Shown: positions 1 through 7,173 of the stretch, piece after piece
Layout: each line of letters opens with the position of its first letter
Position numbering within the stretch: the stretch's first letter is position 1
Source of the DNA: an uncultured Acetatifactor sp.
Lineage (GTDB): Bacteria; Bacillota; Clostridia; Lachnospirales; Lachnospiraceae
Direction: 5' to 3'
Length of the DNA stretch: 39,136 nucleotides
NCBI GenBank assembly: GCA_947644185.1
Contig: CANRZC010000002.1
Coordinates: forward strand, 1-39,136
Made by a program: the position numbers and the translations under genes
The notes under the pieces: model-generated
Told to the model about the DNA's origin: nothing
The model's database searches: none
Seen by the model: the letters and a program-made list of their open reading frames with translations, nothing else

Positions 1-1
1 C

Positions 2-1342
2 CTGAAAGTATCCCCGGAAATGGAGGACTACCAGGCCGCTAATTCATTAAACGCCCTATCGAATTACCTGTGCCGTTATTATGGGAAAAAAGTTATCATC
101 CTGCTGGATGAATATGACACCCCCATGCAGGAAGCCTATGTGCACGGCTACTGGCTGGAGATCGTAGACTTCATCAAGGGTCTGTTCAATGCTACGTTCA
201 AGACGAATCCCTATCTGGACCGAGCGGTCATGACAGGCATCACACGAGTCAGCAAGGAGTCAATTTTCTCGGATTTGAATAACCTGAACGTGGTGACCAC
301 CTCCTCCGATATCTATGCGGACAGCTTCGGCTTTACAGAGGAAGAAGTTTTCCACGCTTTGGACGCATATGGCCTGGGCGACAAAAAAGAAGAGGTAAAA
401 AGCTGGTATGACGGGTTTGTCTTTGGAACCAGACGGGAAATCTATAATCCCTGGTCCATATTAAACTATTTGAAAACCGGAAACCTCTCCACCTACTGGG
501 CCAACACCAGCTCCAACAGCCTGGTGGGAAAGCTGATCCGGGAGGGCAGTCCGGATGTGAAAATGGTAATGGAAAACCTGCTCCAGGGCGGGCACTACCA
601 CACCGTCATTGATGAGCAGATCGTCTTTAACCAGTTAGAGCGCAGAACCAGCGCCATCTGGAGCCTGCTTCTGGCCACAGGATATCTAAGGGCGGAACAG
701 GTGATCTTCAATGAAAGGACGGGCAAGACGGAATACGACCTGACCCTCACTAACCGGGAAGTCCGGCTCATGTTCGAACAGATGATAGACGACTGGTTCC
801 TGGAGTTCACCCCGGCCTACAACGAATTTGTGAAAGCGCTGCTAAAAGGCAGCCTCCGGGAAATGAACCATTACATGAACCGGGTGGCGCTGGATACTTT
901 CAGCTTCTTCGACACAGGAAGCCACCCCTCTGAGCACACGGAACCTGAACGATTTTACCATGGCTTTGTGCTCGGACTCCTGGTAGACCTGCGGGGACGT
1001 TACACCATAACCTCCAACAGAGAGAGCGGGTTCGGACGGTATGACGTGGTGCTGGAACCCTGCCAGGCTCCCGCCCCGCCCCATGTATCCGGCGATGCTG
1101 CCTCAAATATCCAGTCCCGGGAAGCAGCCAATGCTTCCCAGGAACAGGATGCAATTATTATAGAATTCAAAGTCCTGGATGCGGAGGACGGCGAACAGAC
1201 GCTGGCAGACACGGTGCAGTCCGCACTGGATCAGATCGAGCAGATGCAGTATGCCGCAGCCCTGGAGGCAAAAGGCATACCGTCAGAGCGCATCCGGGAA
1301 TACGGTTTTGCGTTTCAGGGAAAGAAAGTACTGATAGGATAG
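2..1342 (+). CDS. AAA-ATPase-like protein with C-terminal PD-(D/E)XK nuclease domain, 5'-truncated by the window
   Basis: The reading frame is open from base 2, so the gene begins outside the window; the first ATG at 20 is internal. Seen: a Walker-B-like stretch IILLDEYDTP about 30 residues after that ATG, then MTGITRVSKESIFSDLNNL, then YDGFVFG...YNPWSILNYL, which are the conserved blocks of the AAA-ATPase-like family (PF09820). The C-terminal part has GRYDVVLEP followed by IIIEFKV, the D...E-x-K signature of the PD-(D/E)XK domain (PF08011/DUF1703). The Walker A region must lie upstream of the window. These proteins are often multicopy in Lachnospiraceae and Bacteroidetes; their function is unknown, and a nuclease role is inferred from the fold. 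It is the only plus-strand gene in the left 38 kb and is followed by a hairpin array ending in a terminator-like stem. Confidence 0.9.
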   Translation: MKVSPEMEDYQAANSLNALSNYLCRYYGKKVIILLDEYDTPMQEAYVHGYWLEIVDFIKGLFNATFKTNPYLDRAVMTGITRVSKESIFSDLNNLNVVTTSSDIYADSFGFTEEEVFHALDAYGLGDKKEEVKSWYDGFVFGTRREIYNPWSILNYLKTGNLSTYWANTSSNSLVGKLIREGSPDVKMVMENLLQGGHYHTVIDEQIVFNQLERRTSAIWSLLLATGYLRAEQVIFNERTGKTEYDLTLTNREVRLMFEQMIDDWFLEFTPAYNEFVKALLKGSLREMNHYMNRVALDTFSFFDTGSHPSEHTEPERFYHGFVLGLLVDLRGRYTITSNRESGFGRYDVVLEPCQAPAPPHVSGDAASNIQSREAANASQEQDAIIIEFKVLDAEDGEQTLADTVQSALDQIEQMQYAAALEAKGIPSERIREYGFAFQGKKVLIG

Positions 1343-1361
1343 CGAGTCAGCCACATCAAAT

Positions 1362-1392
1362 CGAGTAGGGGAATGCCCTTCTCCACTACTCG
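1362..1392. repeat. Hairpin 1 downstream of the AAA/nuclease gene
   Basis: Inverted arms CGAGTAG (1362-1368) and CTACTCG (1386-1392), with partial pairing inside. It is the first of a close run of stem-loops filling 1362-1614. No coding sequence is supported here. Confidence 0.55.
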
Positions 1393-1398
1393 CCGCGC

Positions 1399-1441
1399 GG
1401 CCCGCACGCCGCCTAAGCGGCATATTACCTTTGTGCGGGCC
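1399..1441. repeat. Hairpin 2, branched stem downstream of the AAA/nuclease gene
   Basis: Perfect 9-bp arms GGCCCGCAC (1399-1407) and GTGCGGGCC (1433-1441). Inside is a second short stem GCCGC-CTAA-GCGGC, so the element folds as a stem with an inner hairpin. Neither strand shows a T-run directly after it, so it is probably not a terminator by itself. Confidence 0.6.
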
Positions 1442-1451
1442 TGTGCATAAA

Positions 1452-1494
1452 ACTGGGGCACTTTGGCTTCCAGCCATCTGTGCCCCAGTCTTTT
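1452..1494 (+). terminator. Probable rho-independent terminator of the AAA/nuclease gene
   Basis: Perfect 10-bp arms ACTGGGGCAC (1452-1461) and GTGCCCCAGT (1480-1489), with an inner TGGC/GCCA stem, followed on the plus strand by CTTTT. It lies 110 bp after the stop codon of the upstream plus-strand gene. The T-run is short, so termination strength is uncertain. Confidence 0.6.
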
Positions 1495-1519
1495 AGGAAC
1501 ATTGTATTGCTGCCTCTCA

Positions 1520-1544
1520 GGGAGCGGGAACGAACCCGCTTCCC
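1520..1544. repeat. Hairpin 4 in the intergenic array
   Basis: GGGAGCGGG (1520-1528) pairs with CCCGCTTCCC (1535-1544) around an AACGAA loop; GCGGG/CCCGC is perfect and the outer GGGA/TCCC pairs with one bulge. No T-run follows. Confidence 0.5.
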
Positions 1545-1588
1545 GATTTATTCCTGCGAACAATGAGCCTGACATGCACGCATACTAT

Positions 1589-1614
1589 AGCCAATTTCCA
1601 ATTGGAAATTGGCT
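1589..1614. repeat. 26-bp perfect palindrome
   Basis: The 13-base arm AGCCAATTTCCAA is followed directly by its exact reverse complement. It starts 18 bases past the stop of the minus-strand DUF1266-type gene and could end that transcript as a hairpin, although no T-run follows. It could equally be a binding site for a dimeric protein. It is the last element of the hairpin run that begins at 1362. Confidence 0.7.
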
Positions 1615-1631
1615 TGCCAATGCCGCGAGGG

Positions 1632-2384
1632 TCAAAGCCGCGTATTCCAGTCCAGATTCATGGGATTGTAAGGGGACTGCTTCACCTGTCGGTAAGCCTC
1701 CTCGAAAGGAGCCCTCTCCTTTATGTTGGAGCCGCCCGCCGCGCCCGTGATATAAGCCTCGAAATATTCCTCCCAGGAATCATAGAGCTCCTGAATCTTT
1801 TTCGCAGCCTCTGTGGCATACTGAATCGCCTCTTCCCTGGTGAGATATCCGGCGATAAGCATCCTGCCGCACATATTGCAGACACAAGCATAATCGAACG
1901 CGGTGGTGTCTATATCATCCTCGTCATCTTCCCACTCATCATCTTCCTCATCGTCCCACTCGCCATCGTCATCTTCCTCGTCATCATCGTCCCACTCACC
2001 GTCATCTTCTTCCTCGTCCTCACCGTCCCACTCGCCGTCGTCATCTTCCTCGTCATCATCGTCCCACTCGCCGTCATCTTCCTCGTCCTCATCATCCCAT
2101 TCGCCGTCATCCTCTTCGTCATCCTCGTCCTCAGAACCGGCGTTCTCCAGCAGATACTCCACCATGCTCACGCCGCTTTTATGGTCGTACACCAACCAGT
2201 CCTCTTTCAGCACTTTGGCCACCATCTTCGCATTGGCTTTGGTCTTCTCATAACCTCCCAGATACTGACAACTCCCCCCGCAATACTCCGACCATATAGC
2301 GCAGCTTCCCGCAATCCATCTCTCCGCATCATTGCCCGGCAACGTGATATCCGTCGCCTCCTGTTCCCTACCAAGTAAGCTCAT
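1632..2384 (-). CDS. DUF1266-type protein with a long acidic repeat insert
   Basis: The product is 250 residues. The start is placed at the ATG at 2384 because GGAGG lies five bases upstream; a longer frame begins at 2420 but its ribosome site abuts the ATG. Residues 20-80 (ERWIAGSCAIWSEY, QYLGGYEKTKANAKMVAKVL, EDWLVYD) and residues 160-250 (FDYACVCNMCGRMLIAGYLT, IQELYDSWEEYFEAYITG) resemble the two halves of DUF1266 (PF06889), a family of unknown function frequent in Firmicutes. Between them, residues 84-159 are almost only Asp, Glu, Gly and Trp in repeated GEWDD-type units. It follows the Sel1-repeat gene by 74 bases on the same strand and probably shares its transcript. The family call is from pattern memory; the function is unknown. 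Confidence 0.75.
   Translation of the reverse strand: MSLLGREQEATDITLPGNDAERWIAGSCAIWSEYCGGSCQYLGGYEKTKANAKMVAKVLKEDWLVYDHKSGVSMVEYLLENAGSEDEDDEEDDGEWDDEDEEDDGEWDDDDEEDDDGEWDGEDEEEDDGEWDDDDEEDDDGEWDDEEDDEWEDDEDDIDTTAFDYACVCNMCGRMLIAGYLTREEAIQYATEAAKKIQELYDSWEEYFEAYITGAAGGSNIKERAPFEEAYRQVKQSPYNPMNLDWNTRL
1908..2135 (-). repeat. In-frame acidic coding repeat (D/E-GEW units)
   Basis: Five EDDGEWDD-like units plus one degenerate DEWEDD unit, 11-13 codons apart, interrupt the DUF1266-type protein. The DNA is a low-complexity GAC/GAT/GAG/GAA tract with GGCGAGTGG at each unit. Length variation by slippage is expected. The opposite strand reads as a Ser-rich open frame, which is only a by-product. 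Confidence 0.85.
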
Positions 2385-2458
2385 CTTGCCCTCCATTCTG
2401 CCGCTGCAGACCACGGCCATCCTTTGCTGCCATTATCCATTTTCTACGTCAGACAATA

Positions 2459-3694
2459 CTAGCGGCGTACCCATTTTCCAAAGAGAGTCTTCTTATAATG
2501 GGAGAGTTCTTCTTTCGCTTCTGGATGCTCCCCGGCCTTCTGTAGGTACGCCACTGCCCTGGGCACATCTGCCCGCACACCTAGCCCCTGGCCGTAAATT
2601 ACACCCCGCAGGTAGTCTGCCTCCCAATAGTTCCAGTTCACCTCATCCAAAAACTTGCGGGCCTGCACATAATCCTGTGGGGTGCCCCAGCCATAAAAGC
2701 AGCATTTTGCCAGGAAGAAAACACCCCATTTGCTGCCCTTCTCATACGCAAAGCTTAACAGCCGGAAAGCCTTGTCATAATCTACAGATACCCCCTGGCC
2801 CAGTAGATACGCTCTCCCCAAAAGGTTATGGCTAGTCACATCGCCAGAGGGCAATTCCCGCTCAAAGCACCTGACTGCGTAAGCCTCATCCTTCGCTGTG
2901 CCAATTCCCTCTGCATAAAACCGCCCTACATCTCCCCAGGCTCCCGGCTCTCCACCTTCCGCAGCTTCCAAAAACCAGTCCAGCGCCGCCTCTTTGTGTC
3001 CCGCCTTTTCCAGTTCTCTGGCATAGATGCCCTGGTGAATGGGATGGCCGTACTCCGCACCTATCTTCCATAAATCCTTTGCTTTCTCCGGCTGAGGCGC
3101 TATGATATCCTCATCCCCCTGTGTATAATACCGATTGAGATTGTTGGCCGCGAAATAGACACCACCGCGAAAAGCTTTCCAAAACCATTCCTCACATTTG
3201 GAGATATTCTCTGCCAGATAGGCTTTGAAAGCCTCCTGACTAGAAAAAGCTTCTCTCCCCTTGTTCTGAATGCGCAGAAAATCCCACCAAAAATAGGCGT
3301 TACCCACCACATACTGGCTGAAGGCATCCCCCGCTTCTGCCAGCTCTAACGCCGCGTCAAAGGCCTCCTGCAGGCTGCCAAAAGGCATTGTCTTCTCTAC
3401 CTCCGGTGTCAGCTCGCCGCAGCGCATGGACACCAAAACACCCAGAGCGCTTCCCTGTTCCACAGATTTGTGTAAAAGCTCTGTAGCCCTGTCATCATCC
3501 TCTGGAAATCCATGCCCTTTCCACACATACTGATATCCGCACAGGCATCTGGCCAAGACACAGCTGGCATCCCCGTCTCCGGCCTCAGAAGCCCTCTCCA
3601 GCAAGGCAAAGGCCTCTTTGCCCCGGCCTGTGCGCTCATTATAATAAATATCCTGGAGTGCCTGCTTCACCTCATTGCTCAATGGTCTGCTCAT
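2459..3694 (-). CDS. Sel1-like (TPR-type) repeat protein
   Basis: The product is 411 residues, with AAAGGAG 11 bases before the ATG. It contains repeated helix-turn-helix units of the Sel1 kind, for example AAEGGEPGAWGDVGRFYAEG, LLGRAYLLGQGVSVDYDKAF, FLAKCCFYGWGTPQDYVQAR and YLRGVIYGQGLGVRADVPRA, each about 36 residues. No signal peptide or membrane span is visible, so it is predicted to be cytoplasmic. Sel1 repeats serve as protein-binding scaffolds; the partner is unknown. It is the first gene of a two-gene unit with the DUF1266-type gene, and a near-consensus promoter lies just upstream. Confidence 0.85.
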   Translation of the reverse strand: MSRPLSNEVKQALQDIYYNERTGRGKEAFALLERASEAGDGDASCVLARCLCGYQYVWKGHGFPEDDDRATELLHKSVEQGSALGVLVSMRCGELTPEVEKTMPFGSLQEAFDAALELAEAGDAFSQYVVGNAYFWWDFLRIQNKGREAFSSQEAFKAYLAENISKCEEWFWKAFRGGVYFAANNLNRYYTQGDEDIIAPQPEKAKDLWKIGAEYGHPIHQGIYARELEKAGHKEAALDWFLEAAEGGEPGAWGDVGRFYAEGIGTAKDEAYAVRCFERELPSGDVTSHNLLGRAYLLGQGVSVDYDKAFRLLSFAYEKGSKWGVFFLAKCCFYGWGTPQDYVQARKFLDEVNWNYWEADYLRGVIYGQGLGVRADVPRAVAYLQKAGEHPEAKEELSHYKKTLFGKWVRR

Positions 3695-3738
3695 TTTTAG
3701 ATACGCTCCTTTACACTTTGCTTATTGCCTACAGCATT

Positions 3739-3767
3739 ATTATAATCCCCCTTGTAGGAAGTAGCAA
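3739..3767 (-). promoter_or_regulatory. Sigma-A-type promoter for the Sel1/DUF1266 unit
   Basis: On the minus strand, TTGCTA (3762-3767) and TATAAT (3739-3744) are separated by exactly 17 bases and lie 45 bases before the Sel1 gene ATG. Transcription of the pair is therefore probably separate from the large glycan operon that ends at 3781. A weak CCTACA/TGTAGG inverted repeat overlaps the same stretch. Confidence 0.7.
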
Positions 3768-3780
3768 TAGTTTTAGGCAT

Positions 3781-4497
3781 CTAGTTTTTATCGCAGCCCA
3801 GCTTGCTCTTCAATTCTTCCACAATGGCCACACTGGCCGTAGATCCTATCCGAGTCACCCCTAGGTCAATCATCTGAAGGGCCGTCTCCAGGGTGCGTAT
3901 TCCCCCGGCAGCCTTGATCTGCACCCTGTCACCCACTGCAGCTCTCATAAGTTCTACATCCTGGAAAGTGGCCCCGCCAGTGCCAAAGCCAGTGGAAGTT
4001 TTGATGAAGTCAGGCCCTACTTCCCTGGCAATGGCGCACAGGGCCAGCTTCTCCTCACGCTCCAGGTAACAGTTCTCGAAGATGACCTTTGAGATTACAC
4101 ACTCCCTGCGGCATATTTCCACAATGGAGACCATTTCCTTCTCCACATAATCATAGTTCTTTTCCTGGAGCTGTGTAAGATTGACTACATAATCAATTTC
4201 ATCAGCACCCCTATGGATGGCATCCTGGGTCTCAAAAACCTTTGCCTCAATGGTATTCTGCCCCAGCGGGAACCCCACTGCTGCACCTACGTGGACAGCG
4301 GTGCCCTCTAACAGCCCTCTGCACAGCTCTACAGGCGCCGGATTGATGGCTACCATGGCAAAGCCGTATTCCCTGGCCTCCTGGCACAGCCTCTGGAAAT
4401 CCGCTTCCCTGGCATAGGCTCGCAATTGGGTATGGTCAAAATAACCTGCCAATTTCTGAGGTGTGATTTCTACATGGTTTCTTTGTGTATGATTCAT
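3781..4497 (-). CDS. deoC: DeoC-family class I aldolase (deoxyribose-phosphate aldolase-like)
   Basis: The product is 238 residues, slightly longer than typical DeoC (about 220). The family cleaves 2-deoxyribose 5-phosphate to acetaldehyde and glyceraldehyde 3-phosphate by a Schiff base. Seen: Schiff-base lysine K166 in FIKTSTGF, helper lysine K195 in KAAGGIR, aspartate D102 in EIDYVVN, and VGFPLGQ. The usual late GTSSG-like phosphate-site motif reads GSTAS, and the N-terminal DHTxLKP motif reads DHTQLRA. It is the last gene of the glycan operon, 20 bases after the FGGY kinase. The context suggests that it cleaves a phosphorylated product of this operon rather than serving nucleoside salvage, since no deoA, deoB or pdp neighbour is present. 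The family is certain; the substrate is not. Confidence 0.92.
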   Translation of the reverse strand: MNHTQRNHVEITPQKLAGYFDHTQLRAYAREADFQRLCQEAREYGFAMVAINPAPVELCRGLLEGTAVHVGAAVGFPLGQNTIEAKVFETQDAIHRGADEIDYVVNLTQLQEKNYDYVEKEMVSIVEICRRECVISKVIFENCYLEREEKLALCAIAREVGPDFIKTSTGFGTGGATFQDVELMRAAVGDRVQIKAAGGIRTLETALQMIDLGVTRIGSTASVAIVEELKSKLGCDKN

Positions 4498-4517
4498 TCT
4501 GTCCTCTCCTTCTTACG

Positions 4518-6074
4518 CTACCCGTTACATTCCCCTCCACATTCAGGATGCTTTACTCTAGCCAATTCCTGGTAAATAGGCACCAATGCCTCATAGGTCC
4601 GGTTGAAGATTTCATAATACGCCGCGTATTGTGGTGTTCTGTCCTCCCTGGGGGTGATCCATTCTACAGTCTTATTCAGCCTCTTTACCACGCGATAGTC
4701 TTCATACATACCGATGCCCACGCCTCCACATACCGCTGCGCCAAGGCTAGTGGCCTCCTCGGGGTATGCGGGAATTTCCAGCGATATCCCCCAGATGTCT
4801 GCCAGAATTTGAGGCCACAGTTTTCCCTTTGCGCCACCCCCTATCAAACGCAGCGACTTCATCTGACCGCCAGCTTCCAAAATGTCTAGAATCACTTTCA
4901 GATTATAGCCCACTCCCTCCAGCACTGCCCGGGCCATATCCCCCTTCCGGGTTCTCATGTCCAAGCCTACGAATGCGCCTCTGGCCTCATGGTTCCACCG
5001 AGGGCTGCGCTCCCCCAGCAGATAGGGAAGATACAGTAGGCCGCCTGCTCCCAGGCCACTGTCCTCCATCATCCCGTCCAGCAGATCATACAGGCTCTCT
5101 CCTGCCTTTTTCGCCATCCTTTTCTCCTCCTGGCAAAAGGCTTCCCGATACCAGCTGTAGGACAGTCCTGCCGCCTGCATGGTGCCACAGGGCGTATAGA
5201 ACGCAGGATCCAGATGTACCCAGTTAAATGTCCGAAGCTTTTCATCCAGCACAAGCTCTTTGTTCACTGTGGAAATCCAGGAGGAGGACCCCAGCACACA
5301 GTAGCTGTCCCCTTCCTCCACGGCCCCGGCCCCTACACAGGCACAGCTGCCGTCACCGCCTCCTGCCACCACCAAAGTGCCTTCCATCAATCCGCAGGAC
5401 CTGGCGGCATATGCAGTCAGCTTCCCCACCACATCCGCTGACACATGGGCCTGGGGAAGCAGATCCATGGAAATCCCCAATGCGCCACAAATGTCCGAAG
5501 ACCACTCCTTTCTGCGGATGTCAAAGAGATTGGTACCTCCGGCATCGGAATAATCCGTCACAAACTGCCCTGTCAATCGATAGATCAAAAAATCCTTTGC
5601 CTGGAGCATTTTATATGTGTTGCTATATATTTCCGGTTCATTTTCCCGTATCCACAAAAGCTTAGCCGCCGAGTAAGAGGCGCTGGCCCGGTGCCCGGTA
5701 ATCCGGTATATCTCCTCCATCCCTACCCTGCGGATGATTTCCTGCTCCTGGTTTGCCGCCCGGGTGTCAGCCCAGATGATGGCCGGCCCCAGAGGCATCC
5801 CCTCCCTGTCCACCGGCACACATCCCATCATCTGGCCGCTAAAGGACACGCAGCACACCTCCCCGGCTTTGATTCCAGCAGTCTCTATCAGCTTCCTGGT
5901 AGAATCGCAGAATGCTCGCCACCAGTCCTCTGGATCCTGTTGTGCCCATCCCGGGTATGGATAGCTGGTGTCATAGGCAGCCAACACGCTGGCTGCCAAT
6001 GTCCCATCCTCTCTGTACAACACAGCCTTATTCCCGCTGGTTCCCAAATCATGTGCAAGAAGATATCTTCCCAT
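4518..6074 (-). CDS. FGGY-family carbohydrate kinase (xylulokinase-like)
   Basis: The product is 518 residues. The frame stays open to 6188, but the ATG at 6074 has GGGAGG seven bases upstream and begins MGRYLLAHDLGTSGNKAVLY, the usual FGGY N-terminus with the phosphate-1 loop DLGTSGNKA. Other family blocks seen are SFSGQMMGCV, IIWADTRA, GGGDGSCACVGAG (ADP/phosphate-2 region) and RLIGGGAKGKLWPQILAD near the C-terminus. It phosphorylates a free sugar, ketose, polyol or sugar acid with ATP in the cytoplasm. FGGY specificity cannot be read from sequence alone. It follows the lactonase by 76 bases and precedes the DeoC-type aldolase by 20, consistent with a phosphorylate-then-cleave order. Confidence 0.9.
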   Translation of the reverse strand: MGRYLLAHDLGTSGNKAVLYREDGTLAASVLAAYDTSYPYPGWAQQDPEDWWRAFCDSTRKLIETAGIKAGEVCCVSFSGQMMGCVPVDREGMPLGPAIIWADTRAANQEQEIIRRVGMEEIYRITGHRASASYSAAKLLWIRENEPEIYSNTYKMLQAKDFLIYRLTGQFVTDYSDAGGTNLFDIRRKEWSSDICGALGISMDLLPQAHVSADVVGKLTAYAARSCGLMEGTLVVAGGGDGSCACVGAGAVEEGDSYCVLGSSSWISTVNKELVLDEKLRTFNWVHLDPAFYTPCGTMQAAGLSYSWYREAFCQEEKRMAKKAGESLYDLLDGMMEDSGLGAGGLLYLPYLLGERSPRWNHEARGAFVGLDMRTRKGDMARAVLEGVGYNLKVILDILEAGGQMKSLRLIGGGAKGKLWPQILADIWGISLEIPAYPEEATSLGAAVCGGVGIGMYEDYRVVKRLNKTVEWITPREDRTPQYAAYYEIFNRTYEALVPIYQELARVKHPECGGECNG

Positions 6075-6150
6075 GCCAAACCTCCCTGTGCTTTTTACGG
6101 CGCTTCCACCCTCCACAGCCAATCCGTTTTTATGCTGTTTCGATGGCAGT

Positions 6151-7140
6151 CTATAAATCCAGGCAAACCAATGTAGCCGGCATCTCATGCTTTGTGTTCA
6201 CCTTGTCCGGCCCAGTCACCAGGTCAAAGCAGGACACAATAAGGCGTCCGTCCCATACAATGGGCTCTCCCGGCTGATCCAATCCGCCGTCCACACCAGT
6301 GCAATCAGGGCTCTGGGCGATCCGCTCCACCTTTCCCTCCGGTGTGATCCTTGCTATGGCATTGGCCGAAAAGTCCGCAACATACAAATTCCCCTCCTCA
6401 TCAAAGATCATGCCATCCGTGCTCTGCAGATTGGCAGGGTCCTTTGCAAAAATTTCATTCTCCTTCAGACTTCCGTCCTCATGAAACCGAATTCGGTACA
6501 CCGCACCATCCCCGAAATTGCCCACGTACAGATTTCCGTCCCTGTCGAAGGCTATGCCGTCCGCCCCGTACTGGCAGTCAGGATTCTGTGTCACAAAGGT
6601 GGCAAATATATGGGGGTCTGCCAGAGTATTCGTCACATGAATATCCTTCTCCTCCAATCCGAAACGGTACACGCAGCTCACAAGCTTTCCATCTGGGCGT
6701 TTCTCTGGATGAAGATAACTCTGAGTCACATACATGTAGCCATCCTTCACACGGATGCCGTTGGGATGCTCCATGCCGTCAGCCACCACAGTGGTCTCCA
6801 GGATTTCTCCCTCATCCGTCACCTGCAGCCTCAGGACACGTCCCTTGTATAAAAGCTCTGGCCGCTCGCTCCAGCCCTGGTTGTCACATATGTAAATATT
6901 CCATGCCTCATCAAAGGCAATTCCCATATTTCTGGTTACCTTTGTGTCAGGGTGCACCGGCACATCAAACCATTTCTCCGCCCTTCCCTGTCTGTCGATC
7001 CGCAGCACCATGCCTGACCAATCGTCTCTGGCATAATTGGGACAGGAAAGCACCAAGTTCCCATGCCTGTCTATGGCCATGCCGTCCGGTGTGCAGACAT
7101 ATTCCGGCAGCACACTAAAAAGCTTTGTCTCTCTCAACAT
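6151..7140 (-). CDS. SMP-30/gluconolactonase-family lactonase
   Basis: The product is 329 residues, with AGGAG nine bases before the ATG. It is a six-bladed beta-propeller of the SMP-30/gluconolactonase/LRE type: repeated blade cores PDGMAIDRHGNLVLSC, MGIAFDEAWNIYICDNQG, ADGIAFDRDGNLYVGNFGDG and TDGMIFDEEGNLYVADFSAN. The likely metal ligands are the Asn of HPNGI and the Asp of GADGIAFD. Members hydrolyse sugar lactones. No signal peptide is visible, so it is cytoplasmic. It lies directly downstream of the dehydrogenase gene (33 bases), the classical pairing in which a sugar is oxidised to a lactone and the lactone is opened. Confidence 0.88.
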   Translation of the reverse strand: MLRETKLFSVLPEYVCTPDGMAIDRHGNLVLSCPNYARDDWSGMVLRIDRQGRAEKWFDVPVHPDTKVTRNMGIAFDEAWNIYICDNQGWSERPELLYKGRVLRLQVTDEGEILETTVVADGMEHPNGIRVKDGYMYVTQSYLHPEKRPDGKLVSCVYRFGLEEKDIHVTNTLADPHIFATFVTQNPDCQYGADGIAFDRDGNLYVGNFGDGAVYRIRFHEDGSLKENEIFAKDPANLQSTDGMIFDEEGNLYVADFSANAIARITPEGKVERIAQSPDCTGVDGGLDQPGEPIVWDGRLIVSCFDLVTGPDKVNTKHEMPATLVCLDL

Positions 7141-7173
7141 TGACCCTATCTCCTATTTTTTATTTCGATTATT

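Noticed and set aside
1315..1575. Minus-strand frame of about 86 codons in the hairpin array
   Set aside because: It is built across four strong hairpins, with no ribosome site; a structured non-coding stretch is more likely.
1903..2253. Plus-strand Ser-rich open frame
   Set aside because: It is the reverse reading of the Asp/Glu repeat tract. The flanking minus-strand domains and ribosome site support the other strand.
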